Below, piece after piece: positions 1 through 11,015 of a stretch of 64,000 nucleotides of DNA (positions within the stretch are counted from its first letter, which is position 1; every line of letters begins with the position of its first letter). Both the position numbers and the translations under genes were made by a program. The notes under the pieces were generated by a model, which searched no databases, was not told the DNA's origin, and was given only the letters and a program-made list of their open reading frames with translations. The stretch comes from Papilionanthe hookeriana x Papilionanthe teres (lineage: Eukaryota > Streptophyta > Magnoliopsida > Asparagales > Orchidaceae), in assembly GCA_022702705.1 (NCBI GenBank), contig CM040426.1, positions 75,661,306 to 75,725,305 on the forward strand, read 5' to 3'.

Positions 1-563
1 ACATCTAAAACTTAAACAGCTTAAACTGCCTGAGCATGAGGGTAGAGTAAATTTCCACCTCGGCCATCATATGGAAATGCTGAAGCATTCTTCCTACATC
101 CAGCAGCAATCTCCGCTGCCACAACCACAGCCAGTCGGCTTCCAGTTCTTCCGCCACCATCTCTCTCATCCTTCCAGCTATCACCAAGTGCGTATATATC
201 CACCACAGTTTCATCTAAATCATCTGTAAAAATTGCATTTTTCTCTTCTACCATCTAAAAAGATTACACCTTTCACCTCCCATTAAACCGATTTTCTAAA
301 ATGGGAAGATAAATCTCTCTCCTGCATTGCAGTATCATGGCGGTAACATAGCCGCCGCAGCGAGGAACGGCGGAGATGTTCATCTGTCATTGGGGATCGA
401 CGGTGGAAGCACTTGGGCTCCGCTGCACCCCGTCGGCCGCCCGCAATCATCCTCCGCCACCGCCGTAGCTGCAGCATCATCAGGATTCCGGCCACCGCAA
501 GCAGCGAAGACCACTCACAATTGGCTGCAAAAGAAGGGGTTGCAGTCACTGGGCAGACCCTGA
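1..563 (+). CDS. APETALA2/TOE-like transcription factor, C-terminal part only
   Basis: This is the 3' end of a euAP2-type (AP2/TOE) regulator, a nuclear DNA-binding protein family that controls flowering time and floral organ identity. The last exon is read from 333, just after a CAG acceptor at 330-332, to the TGA at 561-563. It encodes a segment with VHLSLGIDGG, the AAASSGF block that overlaps the miR172 site, and an end with NWLQKKG, all features I associate with euAP2 C-termini. A frame open from the window edge to 187 (with a MEMLKHSSY stretch and a Q/P-rich part) could be the preceding exon. It would join in phase 0 across a 145-bp intron with donor GTGCGT at 188, but this junction is less certain than the last exon. 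The AP2 DNA-binding domains are outside the window. The family call rests mainly on the miR172 site. Confidence 0.68.
469..489 (+). promoter_or_regulatory. miR172 target site
   Basis: The 21 bases differ from the canonical AP2/TOE miR172 target, as I remember it, only at the last base. The core is gcagcatcatcaggattc. In the reading frame of the last exon it encodes AAASSGF, as in known euAP2 genes, where miR172 causes cleavage and translational repression. Confidence 0.8.
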
Positions 564-1383
564 CCCAACCCAATAAAAGATTTTGTTGTTGAGATACTTG
601 ACAAAAGAGAAATGACAGCACCTCTATCCTCTCTGCCTTTTTCATTTTTACATGTTTTTTCCTTCTCATTAGAAATTTTTTTGTTGCAAACATTCTGTTC
701 TAAGGTGGGGAGGGTGAATGAATGAAATCAATGATTTGTGCTGGAACATTAAAGTCGCAACCTGTGAAAGGGAGGATCAGAATGCGATTTTCCTATTTTG
801 GGGGGGCTGAAATAATTGGCGTGGGGGTGAGGATGGTTAAAGTGGTTAGAGGCTAATAAAGGCAATTGAGGGGGAGATCTGACAAGAAGAATTTCTGTGA
901 GGGGGGTGGATAGCTAAATAAGAGGATTAGATGTGGCCCCTGAGGAAGAAAGTTGGGGGGGGACGTGGGAGGGGTGGGCGGATGACGTGTCGCCATCGTC
1001 GGTCCTTCGAACCAGTTCACTGCGGGCTCATGCAGTCAGAGCAAAAGAGACTATTATGGCGAGAGGGACAGCTCACCGCAGAGATCCAATACACACAGTA
1101 CACAGCAACCCCCTTTTTTTTTTTCTGGTTTTTAATTGGCAACACGCATGTGTTGTGGAATTATTATGCAAATTTATTAAGAAAGATCAGTCCAACGTTT
1201 AATATTAATCTAGTGATTAATTATTTTTAAGTCAAATATATATATATTTTTTATATTTTCTATGGTTTAATGCTTCTGGTCGGACAAAATCTTAGTTTTT
1301 TTTTTCAAAAAAATAATTTTTTGATATTGGTTTTCCTTTGAAATTTTAAATTAATGTCTAAGATTGCATTTTGTGGGCACTTG
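564..1383. other. AP2-like gene 3' flank, no gene recognised
   Basis: An AATAAA at 572-577, directly after the stop, could be a polyadenylation signal. From about 780 to 980 the plus strand is rich in runs of G, followed by a GC-rich stretch containing gacgtgtcgcc near 983. Open frames here are short and unlike anything I recognise. From 1200 on the sequence becomes AT-rich. Confidence 0.5.
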
Positions 1384-1640
1384 GGGTGTATTTGGGGCGG
1401 TTGCAGCTTATTGAATAATCTAGTGGTAAACTAGATGTGGTGGTTGTTATAAAATTTTATTTTTTTGGAAATGTCAAATCGCATTCAGAAATGCGCCACT
1501 GCACTTAGATAGGTGTCTGTGTGAAAACACATTTTTTGACATTTGAAAACGCATAAGTTGTCAAAAATATAGTTTACCCAAACAAATCTCATGTGTTTTT
1601 AAAACTCCATCGGTGATGTAAAAATTGAATAAAAGCCATG
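1384..1640. mobile_element. Truncated PIF/Harbinger-like MITE
   Basis: The left end reads ggggtgtatttggggcgg and is followed by ttgcagcttattgaataat, as in the better-preserved copies at 18405 and 25355. Internal phrases such as ttataaaattttattttttt and tttacccaaaca are also shared with the 18405 copy. I cannot find a matching right terminus, so the right limit is approximate. Confidence 0.5.
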
Positions 1641-2307
1641 TTTTTACAATCCAACACCAAAATTTTGCTTTTTATAATCTGTACCATCAAAACATTACAT
1701 ATTACTTGAACACCCACCATTTTTACCTGTGAAAAGCAGGCTACACATGACATAAATGTAAAAATTAAGATTTAGCTATCATCCTAAATCCTAAATTTAC
1801 CTACCAAACTAGCTGGCAGCCACTGCTGAAAGCCTCGAGGAAACTTGGTTAATGATTTTCAGCCTAGATAGGAGGAGGCTATGAGTGATATGAAGGTACG
1901 GGAGGAAGCAGCTGCTCGTGGTGCAGCTTTGCCGGCTTGGCTGCTGGCTTTGCGAGAGCTCCATTGGTGATGTATGAGAGCTGTTGAGATCAGCAACATT
2001 GATTCAGCAGCTGATAATTAATAGTTCTATTTATTATTACTATGCAAGCTACAGAAGTACTATGGGTTCATGAGTGGGGAGGGGTGACTGTCAGCTACAT
2101 TGGGTTTCTATTGGAATGAAAGCTTCTGCTGTGTAGAGTTTTGGATTACTAAGTGGTCCGGGTCCTAGGTTCTTTGGAATCTTTAGCCTTGAGGAAAAAT
2201 TCAAACTTTTTAATTGCATCTTTTTTGAATTTGAGCTACTGTTCTTGTGCAGTTAAATCACTTGTATGAGCAGTGGGGATGGTAAAGAGCAATCTTGCCG
2301 TGACTGA
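1641..2307. other. Unassigned region with a GC-rich 29-codon frame
   Basis: No known gene is seen. A GC-rich island at about 1800-2000 contains an ATG frame at 1881-1970 on the plus strand. It encodes 29 residues ending in AWLLALRELHW, which look amphipathic. It could be chance, a small ORF, or a relic exon; nothing else supports expression. Confidence 0.25.
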
Positions 2308-2482
2308 GGGGTGTTTGGCTGCAGTAAGAGTTTAGCTTTGGTGTGATGTAGTAAATTTGGATTTATTTAGTGAATCCGGTTTTAGTATGAATTGAAGCAA
2401 AATTCCTACTTTAAATCTAAAATTTTGGATTTAGTAAATTGAGCTGATAAATCCTATTAATAGGGAGATATCAAACACTCCC
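2308..2482. mobile_element. Small PIF/Harbinger-like MITE
   Basis: The 175-bp segment starts ggggtgtttggctgc and ends atatcaaacactccc, which are inverted relative to each other. It is flanked by tga (left) and taa (right), a slightly degraded 3-bp TTA/TAA-type duplication. The interior is AT-rich, non-coding, and repeats ggatttagt-like words. Confidence 0.5.
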
Positions 2483-2865
2483 TAAAAGTTGTAAAAGAAT
2501 TAACAAAAAAATATGAACTTTTGATTTATTTTGTGAAATTTCATTATAATTCAAATCAATGCTATAGATTGATATAATTTTATAAAAAAAAATTCGGAAA
2601 TTTTAATTTTATTTGAAATAAATTTATGGCATAAAGTAATAGTTGCAGTCACTTCGTTGTCTTATTTATACTTTTTAAAGAAGAGCAATTGTGATGTGAG
2701 AGAAAGTTCTACAACTTTTTTTATAAAATACAACAAGTTTTAATAATTTTTGTTATTCTATTTTTATATAATTCTCTAAATTTCGACCAAAATAGTTTTA
2801 AACTTTTAAAAGATAAGTAAGAGTATTTTGATGATTTTCTTAACATAAAATATATTTATGTAAGT

Positions 2866-3197
2866 TAGAAATTTAGGGTAAAGAAACGCAAGAATCGACA
2901 CAAATCCAGAAGAACATAGATTTAACTAGGTTCGGCAAAGATGCTTACGTCCTCGGGAGCAGGGCGGCGGTTTTCCTTTCTCTTTCAGAAAAGAGTACAT
3001 AATACAATGCTTAGCCCTAGGGTTATAAACCAGACATATTTATAGCCCTACGTGTACAATATGTAATTACAAAATTACCCTTGTACCATACTGCGGGGCG
3101 TTGCACCCGCACTGCCACCCACATAATAAAACTCCCTAGATTCGCTCGTTACGCTCCAACATCTTTCACTTATTCGGTATATGAGCCATACTTAACA
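2866..3197 (-). repeat. 3' LTR of the collapsed copia element
   Basis: On the minus strand it begins TGTTAAGTATGG directly after CCCAGGTGGATATT, the kind of purine-rich sequence that usually precedes copia 3' LTRs. A TATAAATATG box lies at about 3037-3046. It is alignable along its length with 4239-4569, with scattered substitutions. Confidence 0.85.
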
Positions 3198-3306
3198 AAT
3201 ATCCACCTGGGCGAATATCCAGCCCCATAGGAGAAAAAATACCTAGGAGTTTCACATGCACCAATGTGGGTTAGGCCACCATGCTTCTCTAGTAACGGTG
3301 AATATT

Positions 3307-3720
3307 CTAGTAACTGTGAATATTCAACAAGTCCAAGCAATGAAAGAACTTGTTGAAAGTAACTGGCTTGGTCAATATATCAGCTGCATTCTCATCAGTA
3401 TGAACCTTCTGCAACAATATCTCACCATAAGCAATTAATTCTTTGATATTGTGATACCTGACATCAATGTGCTTAGTCCTCGCATGGCACACCTGGTTCT
3501 TAGCCAAATAAATAGCACCATAACTATCACAATGCAACTGAACTCCACCTTGTACCTTTTGTCATCTAAATCACATGCATAGTTTGATACACATTTGCAC
3601 CAAATAGCCTTCTTTCCCCCAGGAAGCTAAACTAACCCCCATGTGTGATTTTTCTGTGAAGACTCCATCTCCTCAATCATTGAACCAATCCATTTCTCTT
3701 TTGTTTTGGCTAGTGATAGC
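3307..3720 (-). pseudogene. Copia pol remnant: start of RT joined to end of RNase H
   Basis: The minus-strand frame 3537-3307 encodes the C-terminal copia RNase H block: CDSYGAIYLAKNQ, then ARTKHIDVRYH, then HTDENAADILTKPV. Just upstream (about 3720-3550) a broken frame reads MIEEMESSQKNHTWGLV and then GGKKAIWCK, which is the N-terminal copia reverse-transcriptase block. The several hundred codons that should separate them, including the catalytic YVDD box, are missing, so an internal deletion removed the core of pol. The element cannot be autonomous. Confidence 0.85.
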
Positions 3721-4238
3721 CCCTTAAAAACTAGTTGGATCATCACTACTGATAAAAAGTGCAAAAGAGACAATTTCTTCATAACTCAATCTGCTAAGAG
3801 GCCTTATATTGGTGTGTCTCTATCTATCTATGGCTAGATTATAAATCTCCAAGCATATGTACTGGAATCACCAGGTGTTGGATCTGATCCTTCTCAAACT
3901 AGTCTTCTCGTGATCGCTGAAACCTCCGAAGCTGCCTGTCATGAAAGCATCCGCTGCGTCACGGAACGTTGCGATTGGCGAACTCCTGTCTGTCGCGTGA
4001 ATTTGCTTTGCATCTCCTCCGCGAATCGCAAATCCATTAGGGAAGCTGCACATAACGTCTCCATGCTGCGATTCTGTTTGCCTATCTCCCCGAATCTGGA
4101 GCTTCGACTAGTCGTTGATCCCCCCAAACAGTTCGAAGCCCTAGTCGAGATTTTCTTGTGCCAAATTTCTCCTCTGTCAGATCTTGTTTGTCCCTGTGTC
4201 GAAACTTTTTTTCCTTCGAACCTCTCTCTGATACCACT

Positions 4239-4569
4239 TGTTGAGAAATTTAGGGCAAAGAAATGCAAGAATCGACACAAATCCAGAAGAACACAGAGAT
4301 TTAACGAGGTTCGGCAAAGATGCCTACATCCTCGGAAGCAGAGCAACAGTTTTCCTTTCACTTTCGGAAAAGAATACAAAATGCAATGTTAGTTCTAGGG
4401 TTACAAACAATACCTATATATAGCCTTAGGTATACAATATGTAATTATAAATTACCCCTGTGCCATACAGCGGGGCGTTGCACCCCCAACCCACGTAATA
4501 AAATTCCCTCGATTCGCTCGCTTCACTCCAACATATGTTCCTTATTTGGTATATGAACCATAACTAACA
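4239..4569 (-). repeat. 5' LTR of the collapsed copia element
   Basis: On the minus strand it runs from TGTTAGTTATGG to CTCAACA and abuts the PBS. It has a TATATATAGG box near 4413-4422. The same LTR family occurs a third time, in the opposite orientation, at 13111. Confidence 0.85.
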
Positions 4570-4574
4570 TAAGT

Positions 4575-5110
4575 CAATATATTGAATCTTAATATGACGC
4601 ATGTTCTCATATTATTTGTGAGTACATGCAATCCGATAAAAGATCCTGTATCATAGAGAGAATGTGAGAGAGAGAGAGAGAGAGAGAGAGATGGTTGAGA
4701 GTCTTTTAAGAGAATCTTAGTTAATATATTATATCCTAATCTCTGTTAAGTCTCGAAGGTTCCCTGAGTTACAGGTTTTCAGAGAGGGAAAAGAAGAAAA
4801 TAAAGATGTAAAGCGATCTCCCGAGGGTGAATAGAGAAAAGAATCCCATTTCATATTCTTTTCCCTATTCTTTTATACATAAGGAAGAAAATCAATAAAA
4901 TAATTGAAGTAGTACATCTTGTATTGTATGTCATCTTTCTACGGTGTCTTCATAGAAAATCTATGATGTGAATGTCAGGTATTATCAGTACGACGACCAT
5001 CCATGATACTTTGGTGGAAAAATTGAGTCTCAAGTGATGTCTTCAATAAGGGAATTGATAGATGTACTTATTGGTCCTCGTGACTTCTTATTAATCATGA
5101 TGGCTTCTGA
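4575..5110 (+). repeat. GA microsatellite and dispersed repeat, copy 1
   Basis: A (GA)n tract lies at 4665-4691. From about 4740 the text (ccctgagttacagg, later taataaaat-like and cttgtat-like words, then cttcataga) parallels 21970-22330, and its end parallels 15070-15230. All three look like copies of one decayed LTR-type repeat. No coding content is seen. Confidence 0.45.
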
Positions 5111-6860
5111 CACGCTCCAAGTTCGGTAAAGTATGGGTGACTTACGCAAGAATATGTGCATAACAATAATATATAAAATTTAGTTTCATGTGTCAAACCC
5201 ACAAGGAATGAGACAAATTTCAAAAGAAAAAGTTCTAATTTACTACCGCTGGCCCTTCCCTGAAATGTTGAAGTTTTGGTAATGACTAAATCTACTTCTC
5301 CTAAATTATCAAGTTCAAAAGATCCATATACTAGTAACATGTAAATGTTCTGTGGTTTTAAAAGGCTTAAGAGGTTCTCTTATAAAATGGTTTTGTAAGA
5401 CACGAAGTGCGAAAATAAGTGATTTAACTAACAAGTGACAAATGAAAGCATCTTCCTTACCCCTTTCTTGTAGTCTAAGGAAGCTAGGCTCAAAACTTGG
5501 ATTGGTTCCCTGAATCCAACTTTTAACCCCAATTAATTATTTCTCCCTAAAGTTTGCACTTTAGAAACAATATTTCTAAGTTAGTGTGATTAACCTATTC
5601 ATTTCATTTTTCTTTCTTCTGAAACTCATAGCTCCCAATAATTGTTAACACTTTACTAGGCCATAATGAAAGTAAAAGAAGTTCAAAAGAATAATCATCA
5701 CCATTTAAGATTAAGCACAAAATCACATAAAAAATATCACACTCAACAATGTTACTTCCCCAATTCATGAGTGAAGGAGAAAACTACTCACTATACACAC
5801 TCATATTCAACAACATAAACATAGTAAGTGAAAAAAGTCAAATGTTAAAGCCTTTCAACAAATGAAATGAAACAAATTACACAATAACTTCCCAAAGTAC
5901 TTATCTCTTTTTCTTCTCTCTTTGTTCAATGATGATAAAAGCATAAAAGTCTCTCAAACACTCCTTAACTCAATTTCCTGCACTTGGTTGCGAGTTTTAG
6001 ATCTTCTATGGCCTTCTCCTGAGATGCTCGACACTCAAAAATGCCAGAAAAAGCCCCTCTCCATCGTGAAGAGACACATCCCAACTACAAGAATTATCAA
6101 GTTGCACAAACTGACACCTATGTGCTACTGGCTGGCGCCTAAGCGCTAGTCACGATTTCTGCATTAGGGCTTTGGGCGCCAAAATACTCAGATCGTGGAA
6201 CCTAGGCACTAACAGTGCTACACTTAGCTATTATAGACGCGTCATCAACATTCCATGCTCTCAGGATTTTTGGACAAACTATGGAAGGAACCAATACTGA
6301 GGTGTCCATGGGCAGAGCATAGGAACCCAAACTCTCGTGCCTAAGAACCACCATCGTGGTGCCTACCCTCAAATTCCTCGAATTACAACATGAAAATGTC
6401 TTGTATGTGACCTCCAGGCGCCCAGTCCTAACACCTAGGCGCTAGAACACCACTAAGCTTTGATTTGTCATTTTTCAAGCTCCTTTCAACCTCTTTTCAT
6501 AAATCCTGCATCAAAACACTAAAACCTTCTACAAATCACAATTTAAACATACATAAAGGTAGAATAAAGGAAAAAAATATTTACGTTACTTGCACATGTC
6601 AACTTCCTTTGATAGCTTCCCTGGTGTAAGGTGGGTTAGACTGTCCTTTCGACGAAGATGAGAATGAATAGACCGGTAGACAAATTGATGCATCTGCTCG
6701 GCTCGATTAGTACTCTTAGTCCTTGATTAAGGTGGTCTACACCCGGTCAGCCTCCGACCCCAATTCAGGGGTTTGAGTGGGCCATTTGATCCCTCGTCAG
6801 CGGACCCTCCTCAATTCTACCTTGCCTGCACATTCCTAATGTACAATATACATTCATGCC
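5111..6860. other. Unassigned, probably retroelement-derived
   Basis: No convincing gene is found. From 6130 to 6440 the sequence repeats ggcgcct/cctaggc words, such as ctggcgcctaagcgctag and cacctaggcgctag. This style recurs near 36040-36230 in front of the Athila-like gag, so this may be an old LTR fragment of that group. The frame at 5922-6149 is short and unrecognised. Confidence 0.35.
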
Positions 6861-8438
6861 ACATCATAATTTAATTAAGTACACCAATAACAATCTTTCT
6901 CAAACTAAAAAAAAAATTTAACAAAACCATCCATATCATTAAGCTGCCTAAAAATAAACCACAAATAATTCTCCACATACTTTTTTCTAAGTAACATAAT
7001 ATTAATCTATCCAGCCTGAAATTTAACACCAAATCAACACATAAAATACACAAAAAGAAAAAAAAGAAAAAAAATAAAGTACATACTGAACTAAATAAAT
7101 GTTGGAGCCATTAAACCCAAGCTTCATATCTATCAAAGCTAGTCAGAACCAAAACAGGCAACCTCTACCACATCCCGACCTAGCATTTCCCAAAACAATG
7201 TTGTAGCCCATTTACTTTCAGCGTACTTGCACCACAACACATACACACATACATACATACATAAATAAACACATATTGTGCTGACCAGAAAACACAATTC
7301 ATCAAAAAAAGGACGAAAGAATTTCCCATACGCATGAAACAAAAGCACACAGAAGTAGAGAAGGAAGCAAGAACCAAGCTGGCCTTCCTTTTGACCACCT
7401 GCATAAGTTTCCTTGTAAACCAACGTGTAAGCAGGTTTACTTAAGCGGCAAACAGCTGCACCGAATTCCTAAAGCCACACTCTTCTCTCCTCCTCTTAAA
7501 ACCCAGCAAACAACTCTCTCCCCCCCTCCCTCTCATTAGCCATCCATTATTAATGCATGATTCTGAGCCCAGCCTTAGATCTCCCCAGCACATGCACCCT
7601 ATACTCTCCTGCAACCCCACTTTCCTTTTCTGGCATCCTCTTCTGCTTCTCTCCCTCCTACACACAATTATTACACCACCATGTCCTTTCAGCACTAATT
7701 AGATTTCAGTACGATATATAGAAATAAAAATGTTCAAAATCTACCTATTGCTGAAGTAGAAATTTATATATATTGAATATTCTTTGTCAGTAACTCCTGC
7801 TCAAAGAAAAGAAGTCATTTTAGATGGATGAACAAGTAAAGAAACCACTAAGAAAATGCCTATAGTTTGAAGTTAAAATGAGAGGTAAAAACTTCATTTA
7901 AAGATATTAATGGGCTCTGTGGAGTGGTCCCAAATAAAACAATTGAAAGAAATTGCTCGCACATTATTTAATGTAATATGTTTTTTATCTCATATTTGTA
8001 TTTATACACTTTAAATTCTAAGAAGTAAATAACTTTAACCGCTGAAGAAAATGAACTTTGTACTTCATTTCCATGAAATAACACATTATAAAATGTGATA
8101 TCCCACCACCTCCTTGTAGGCAGGCTCCATTCCTTATTCAACATGTCATATGAGAATAATGGGTCACATCACAAATATGTTGAAATTATGTTAATCTTGT
8201 TGACATAAAGATAAGCATTGTCTTAAAAAGATGTTGGCCTACTCCTTTCTCAAATATCATTTCACACACAAAATAAATGCTCTCCACAGTATCAGTTGAT
8301 TTTATCACATTTTTTTTAATATCAGCCTCTTGTTATAAGTCACAAGAAGACAACATATTGAGCCAACTTTTTCATATGTTTAATTAGAAGACGTGTCTGG
8401 TTGTGAAAAGTATTTGTCATACAAAAATATGCTATTAA
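6861..8438. other. Unassigned intergenic sequence
   Basis: Minus-strand frames at 7139-7423 and 7441-7695 are low-complexity or unlike known proteins. The interval 7440-7690 is pyrimidine-rich on the plus strand, as plant leaders often are, but no adjacent coding sequence is visible. The remainder is AT-rich. Confidence 0.35.
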
Positions 8439-8623
8439 GGGTGCGTTTGGGGCAGTTTCTGTTTATCTTAGATAAGCCGCTTATTTATAAATGCGGATCG
8501 CAAGGGCTAGACATGCATTTTGCGTTTAATGTAAAAAATCAACTGCGTTTTCGAATAAACTGTACAAATGTATGTTCCAAACTGTGAGGCGGCGCCGCAG
8601 CAGATAAACTACCCAAAAACACC
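8439..8623. mobile_element. PIF/Harbinger-like MITE
   Basis: The left terminus gggtgcgtttggggcag and the right terminus ctacccaaaaacacc are inverted copies. The flanks taa (8436-8438) and tac (8624-8626) are a near-match to the 3-bp TTA/TAA duplication. Length is 185 bp, with no coding content. It belongs to the same group as the copies at 18405 and 25355. Confidence 0.6.
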
Positions 8624-8838
8624 TACTCTCATGGAGATAAAAAAGTGGTTAACAATAGAGAAACCACAATTGGTATGATTATGCACATATACCCCTTGTC
8701 ATTACATATTTTACACAATTATCAAAACTATGAAAAGTTTTTTTTTTATGTTAAAGAAAAAAAGTTGAGCATTAGAAAATCTTAATTAAAACATTATAAA
8801 TACACTTTGCAGATGAGGACCAGTAAATGTGGGGTGGG

Positions 8839-8839
<1 letters not shown>

Positions 8840-8876
<37 letters not shown>

Positions 8877-9068
8877 TGCAAGAGAGCTAAGGGCCAGGCT
8901 CTCTTTTTCCAACTTTACCATTGTGGGGAAGCTGGAGCACAAGGGAAGAGGGCCTACTTCCTCTTCCTTGCCGACCGTACCATTAATGGTATTGGCAGGG
9001 AAGAGAGAGAAAGCAGGAAAGGGTTGATGTTGTGGTTTTTGTTGTTGGCGTCAGCCAAGAGAGAGACT

Positions 9069-9131
<63 letters not shown>
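8840..9131 (+). repeat. Paired GA microsatellites
   Basis: Two pure (GA)n tracts, 8840-8873 and 9075-9131, bracket a GC-richer segment. The translated R/E dipeptide frames across them are artefacts of the repeat. GA tracts of this kind are common in plant 5' regions, but no coding sequence follows. Confidence 0.85.
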
Positions 9132-9133
<2 letters not shown>

Positions 9134-9299
9134 GTTGATAAGATTAGGGTAAGAGCTGACAGCATCGGAGTCACTTGTTTCCGTTTCGGGGGAGATGATG
9201 GGGAGATCCCCAGCGCTCACACCAATACCTTCCTCTCTCTTCTAAGCCATTTAAGCCCTTTCCATTTCAGGCTTCCAAGCCCACTTATGGTAGCTGTTA

Positions 9300-9340
9300 G
9301 TGGGCCCATCACCCACCACCCTTTGTTTCCCAGGGCCCAC
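9300..9340. promoter_or_regulatory. Pair of GTGGGCCC-type (TCP-like) sites
   Basis: GTGGGCCC at 9300-9307 and its complement GGGCCCAC at 9333-9340 form an inverted pair within a GC-rich, CCACC-rich stretch. The motif matches the consensus bound by TCP transcription factors. No gene lies next to it, so a regulatory role is only inferred. Confidence 0.3.
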
Positions 9341-9897
9341 CACCACAATTCCCATCTCTCTATCTCCCCCTCTTAATTGCATGCATGCCACCCAATTCCT
9401 GTGTATTTACATATGCAACACCTAAATTGTAAAATTTAAAATTAACATAATATAGAAATATTTAATTTGGTATGTTCTGATATAATTATTGCTATCTATG
9501 GTTAAAGCGAACAAGTTCATTTATTACATAAGCTCATGAAGCATTCAATGGTTCCTAAAATACAGAAATGATTCTGAAAGCTGCTGTTGCGCTCTGATCA
9601 GAGCTTCCATTTCAAGTTTTCAGCACGTACTTTACATCTTAATTGGCTGAAAAAAATAAAAGAAAAGCTGAAATAGTATGGATCGCTTGATGGGAAAAGG
9701 AGGGCGTTGATCGATTAAGAAAAATAAGGATCTTTGGGACAGAAAAATGTGCATGTGACTTTGGGGCATTGACGGTGCCACAGATGATGATTGAATTACT
9801 GTCTAATTAAGCCGAGATTATGCCTTGATTCAGAAAGATAAATTTTAGTTGATTCTTTATCAATAAATACTTGGTCAAATTTATCTCGTCAATACTT

Positions 9898-9946
<49 letters not shown>

Positions 9947-9974
9947 TAGATTTGTAATTTGACTTGGTGATGTT
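9341..9974. other. AT-rich spacer with TA microsatellite
   Basis: It contains a (TA)n tract at 9900-9944. No gene or terminal repeat is recognised between the GC-rich stretch and the copia remnant. Confidence 0.6.
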
Positions 9975-10689
9975 TTTTTTTAGGTAGGATATGATGGGAT
10001 GGTCCTTTCATTAAGAAAATAATAATTGGTCTCAGAGCAACTAAGTAAATGACTATAAATGTTTATGTTGAATGTTAATGCATAGAATGTAAGATAAGGA
10101 AAAAGAAAGAGACTGATAGAGAAATGTATAGTAATGAGTAGTTCTTTGTGAGAAGTGTGTAATCTTTTATTCATGGAATGATCACCTATTTATATAAAAA
10201 GGGGTATAATATATATAGTTACATTTACACCCCTACTTTAGTTGGACGTAGATAAATTATTGTAGGTATTTTAAGTATGCGAGCTCATAGCTTGGTTGCT
10301 CTTTGCTTGGTTGATTGGACTGGTGGGGCCTTGGTAGGCACTGTTGATACTAGGCTATATGGGCCTTAGTAAACATTGTCGGTCAGCAGGGTACATTTTG
10401 CTAAGTGTTATCGGTCGACCTATCTTATATATGCAAGGGGTTGACAATATTGACATAGTCAGTTATGCATTACCAATCAATTAGTCAGACCAACCATCAG
10501 ATGCCCACGTCGCTGAACTTGGGAGGAAAATCCAAGGAAGCTTTTGATAAAGGTGTGGGTATGTCATAATGCCCCCTTTCAAGCGAACGATCTTGATGAA
10601 GAAGTGTGAGCTCGCTTGTAAGGAGTTGATGTTGAGTGGTCAGAAGCGATTTGGTAAGAAGAACGGTTGGCTAGCCTTCGGTCATCATA

Positions 10690-10960
10690 GGTTGTAAATC
10701 AATTTGTTGTAGCTTAAGATGATCTCGGATGAAATGGAAATCCACCTCGATGTGTTTTGTTCAAGCTTGAAAGTTCGGATTATGAGCCAAAGCGGTAGCC
10801 AATGTGTTAACACTGTAAAGTTTTGTTGATTTGACTTGATTTCTGGTAAGCTCTTGAAACAACCTGTGAATCCAGATGATTTTGGTGGTGGCGATAGCTA
10901 AAGCTTGATATTCTTCTTCCGTGTGTTGTTTCTTGAAGGACCAGGAGATCAAATTTGAAT
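10690..10960 (-). pseudogene. Copia RNase H remnant
   Basis: It encodes LISW-type text (ISWSFKKQHTEEEYQALA), IIWIHRLFQEL, then ALAHNPNFQA followed across a stop by TKHIEVDFHFIRDHL. This is the usual C-terminal end of copia pol, adjacent to the polypurine tract and 3' LTR. Confidence 0.85.
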
Positions 10961-11015
10961 CTAAACAGATACAAAACCAGTATCAGATTTCTTGTTAGTG
11001 GTATCGGTTGCTCAA

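Larger units (their letters stand above)
2866..4569 (-). mobile_element. Collapsed Ty1/copia LTR retrotransposon
   Basis: Two similar direct repeats of about 330 bp (2866-3197 and 4239-4569) flank roughly 1.04 kb of internal sequence, and the 5-bp duplication taagt lies at 2861-2865 and 4570-4574. Read on the minus strand, the right copy is the 5' LTR. It is followed after 2 bases by TGGTATCAGAGA (4225-4236), the usual copia primer-binding site complementary to initiator Met-tRNA. LTR ends on this strand are TGTTA...CAACA. The left copy lacks a few bases at its outer edge (tagaaattt against tgttgagaaattt). An autonomous copia element carries several kilobases of internal sequence, so most of gag-pol has been deleted. 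Confidence 0.88.

Noticed and set aside
283..693. Minus-strand 136-codon frame and other minus frames at 5-254
   Set aside because: They lie opposite the plus-strand AP2-like exon with the in-frame miR172 site, and are shadows in GC-rich DNA.
3939..4379. Minus-strand 146-codon frame over the right LTR
   Set aside because: It runs through the LTR and leader of the copia element and has no gag-like features.
8829..9220. Arg/Glu- and Ser/Leu-rich frames
   Set aside because: They are translations of GA microsatellites.
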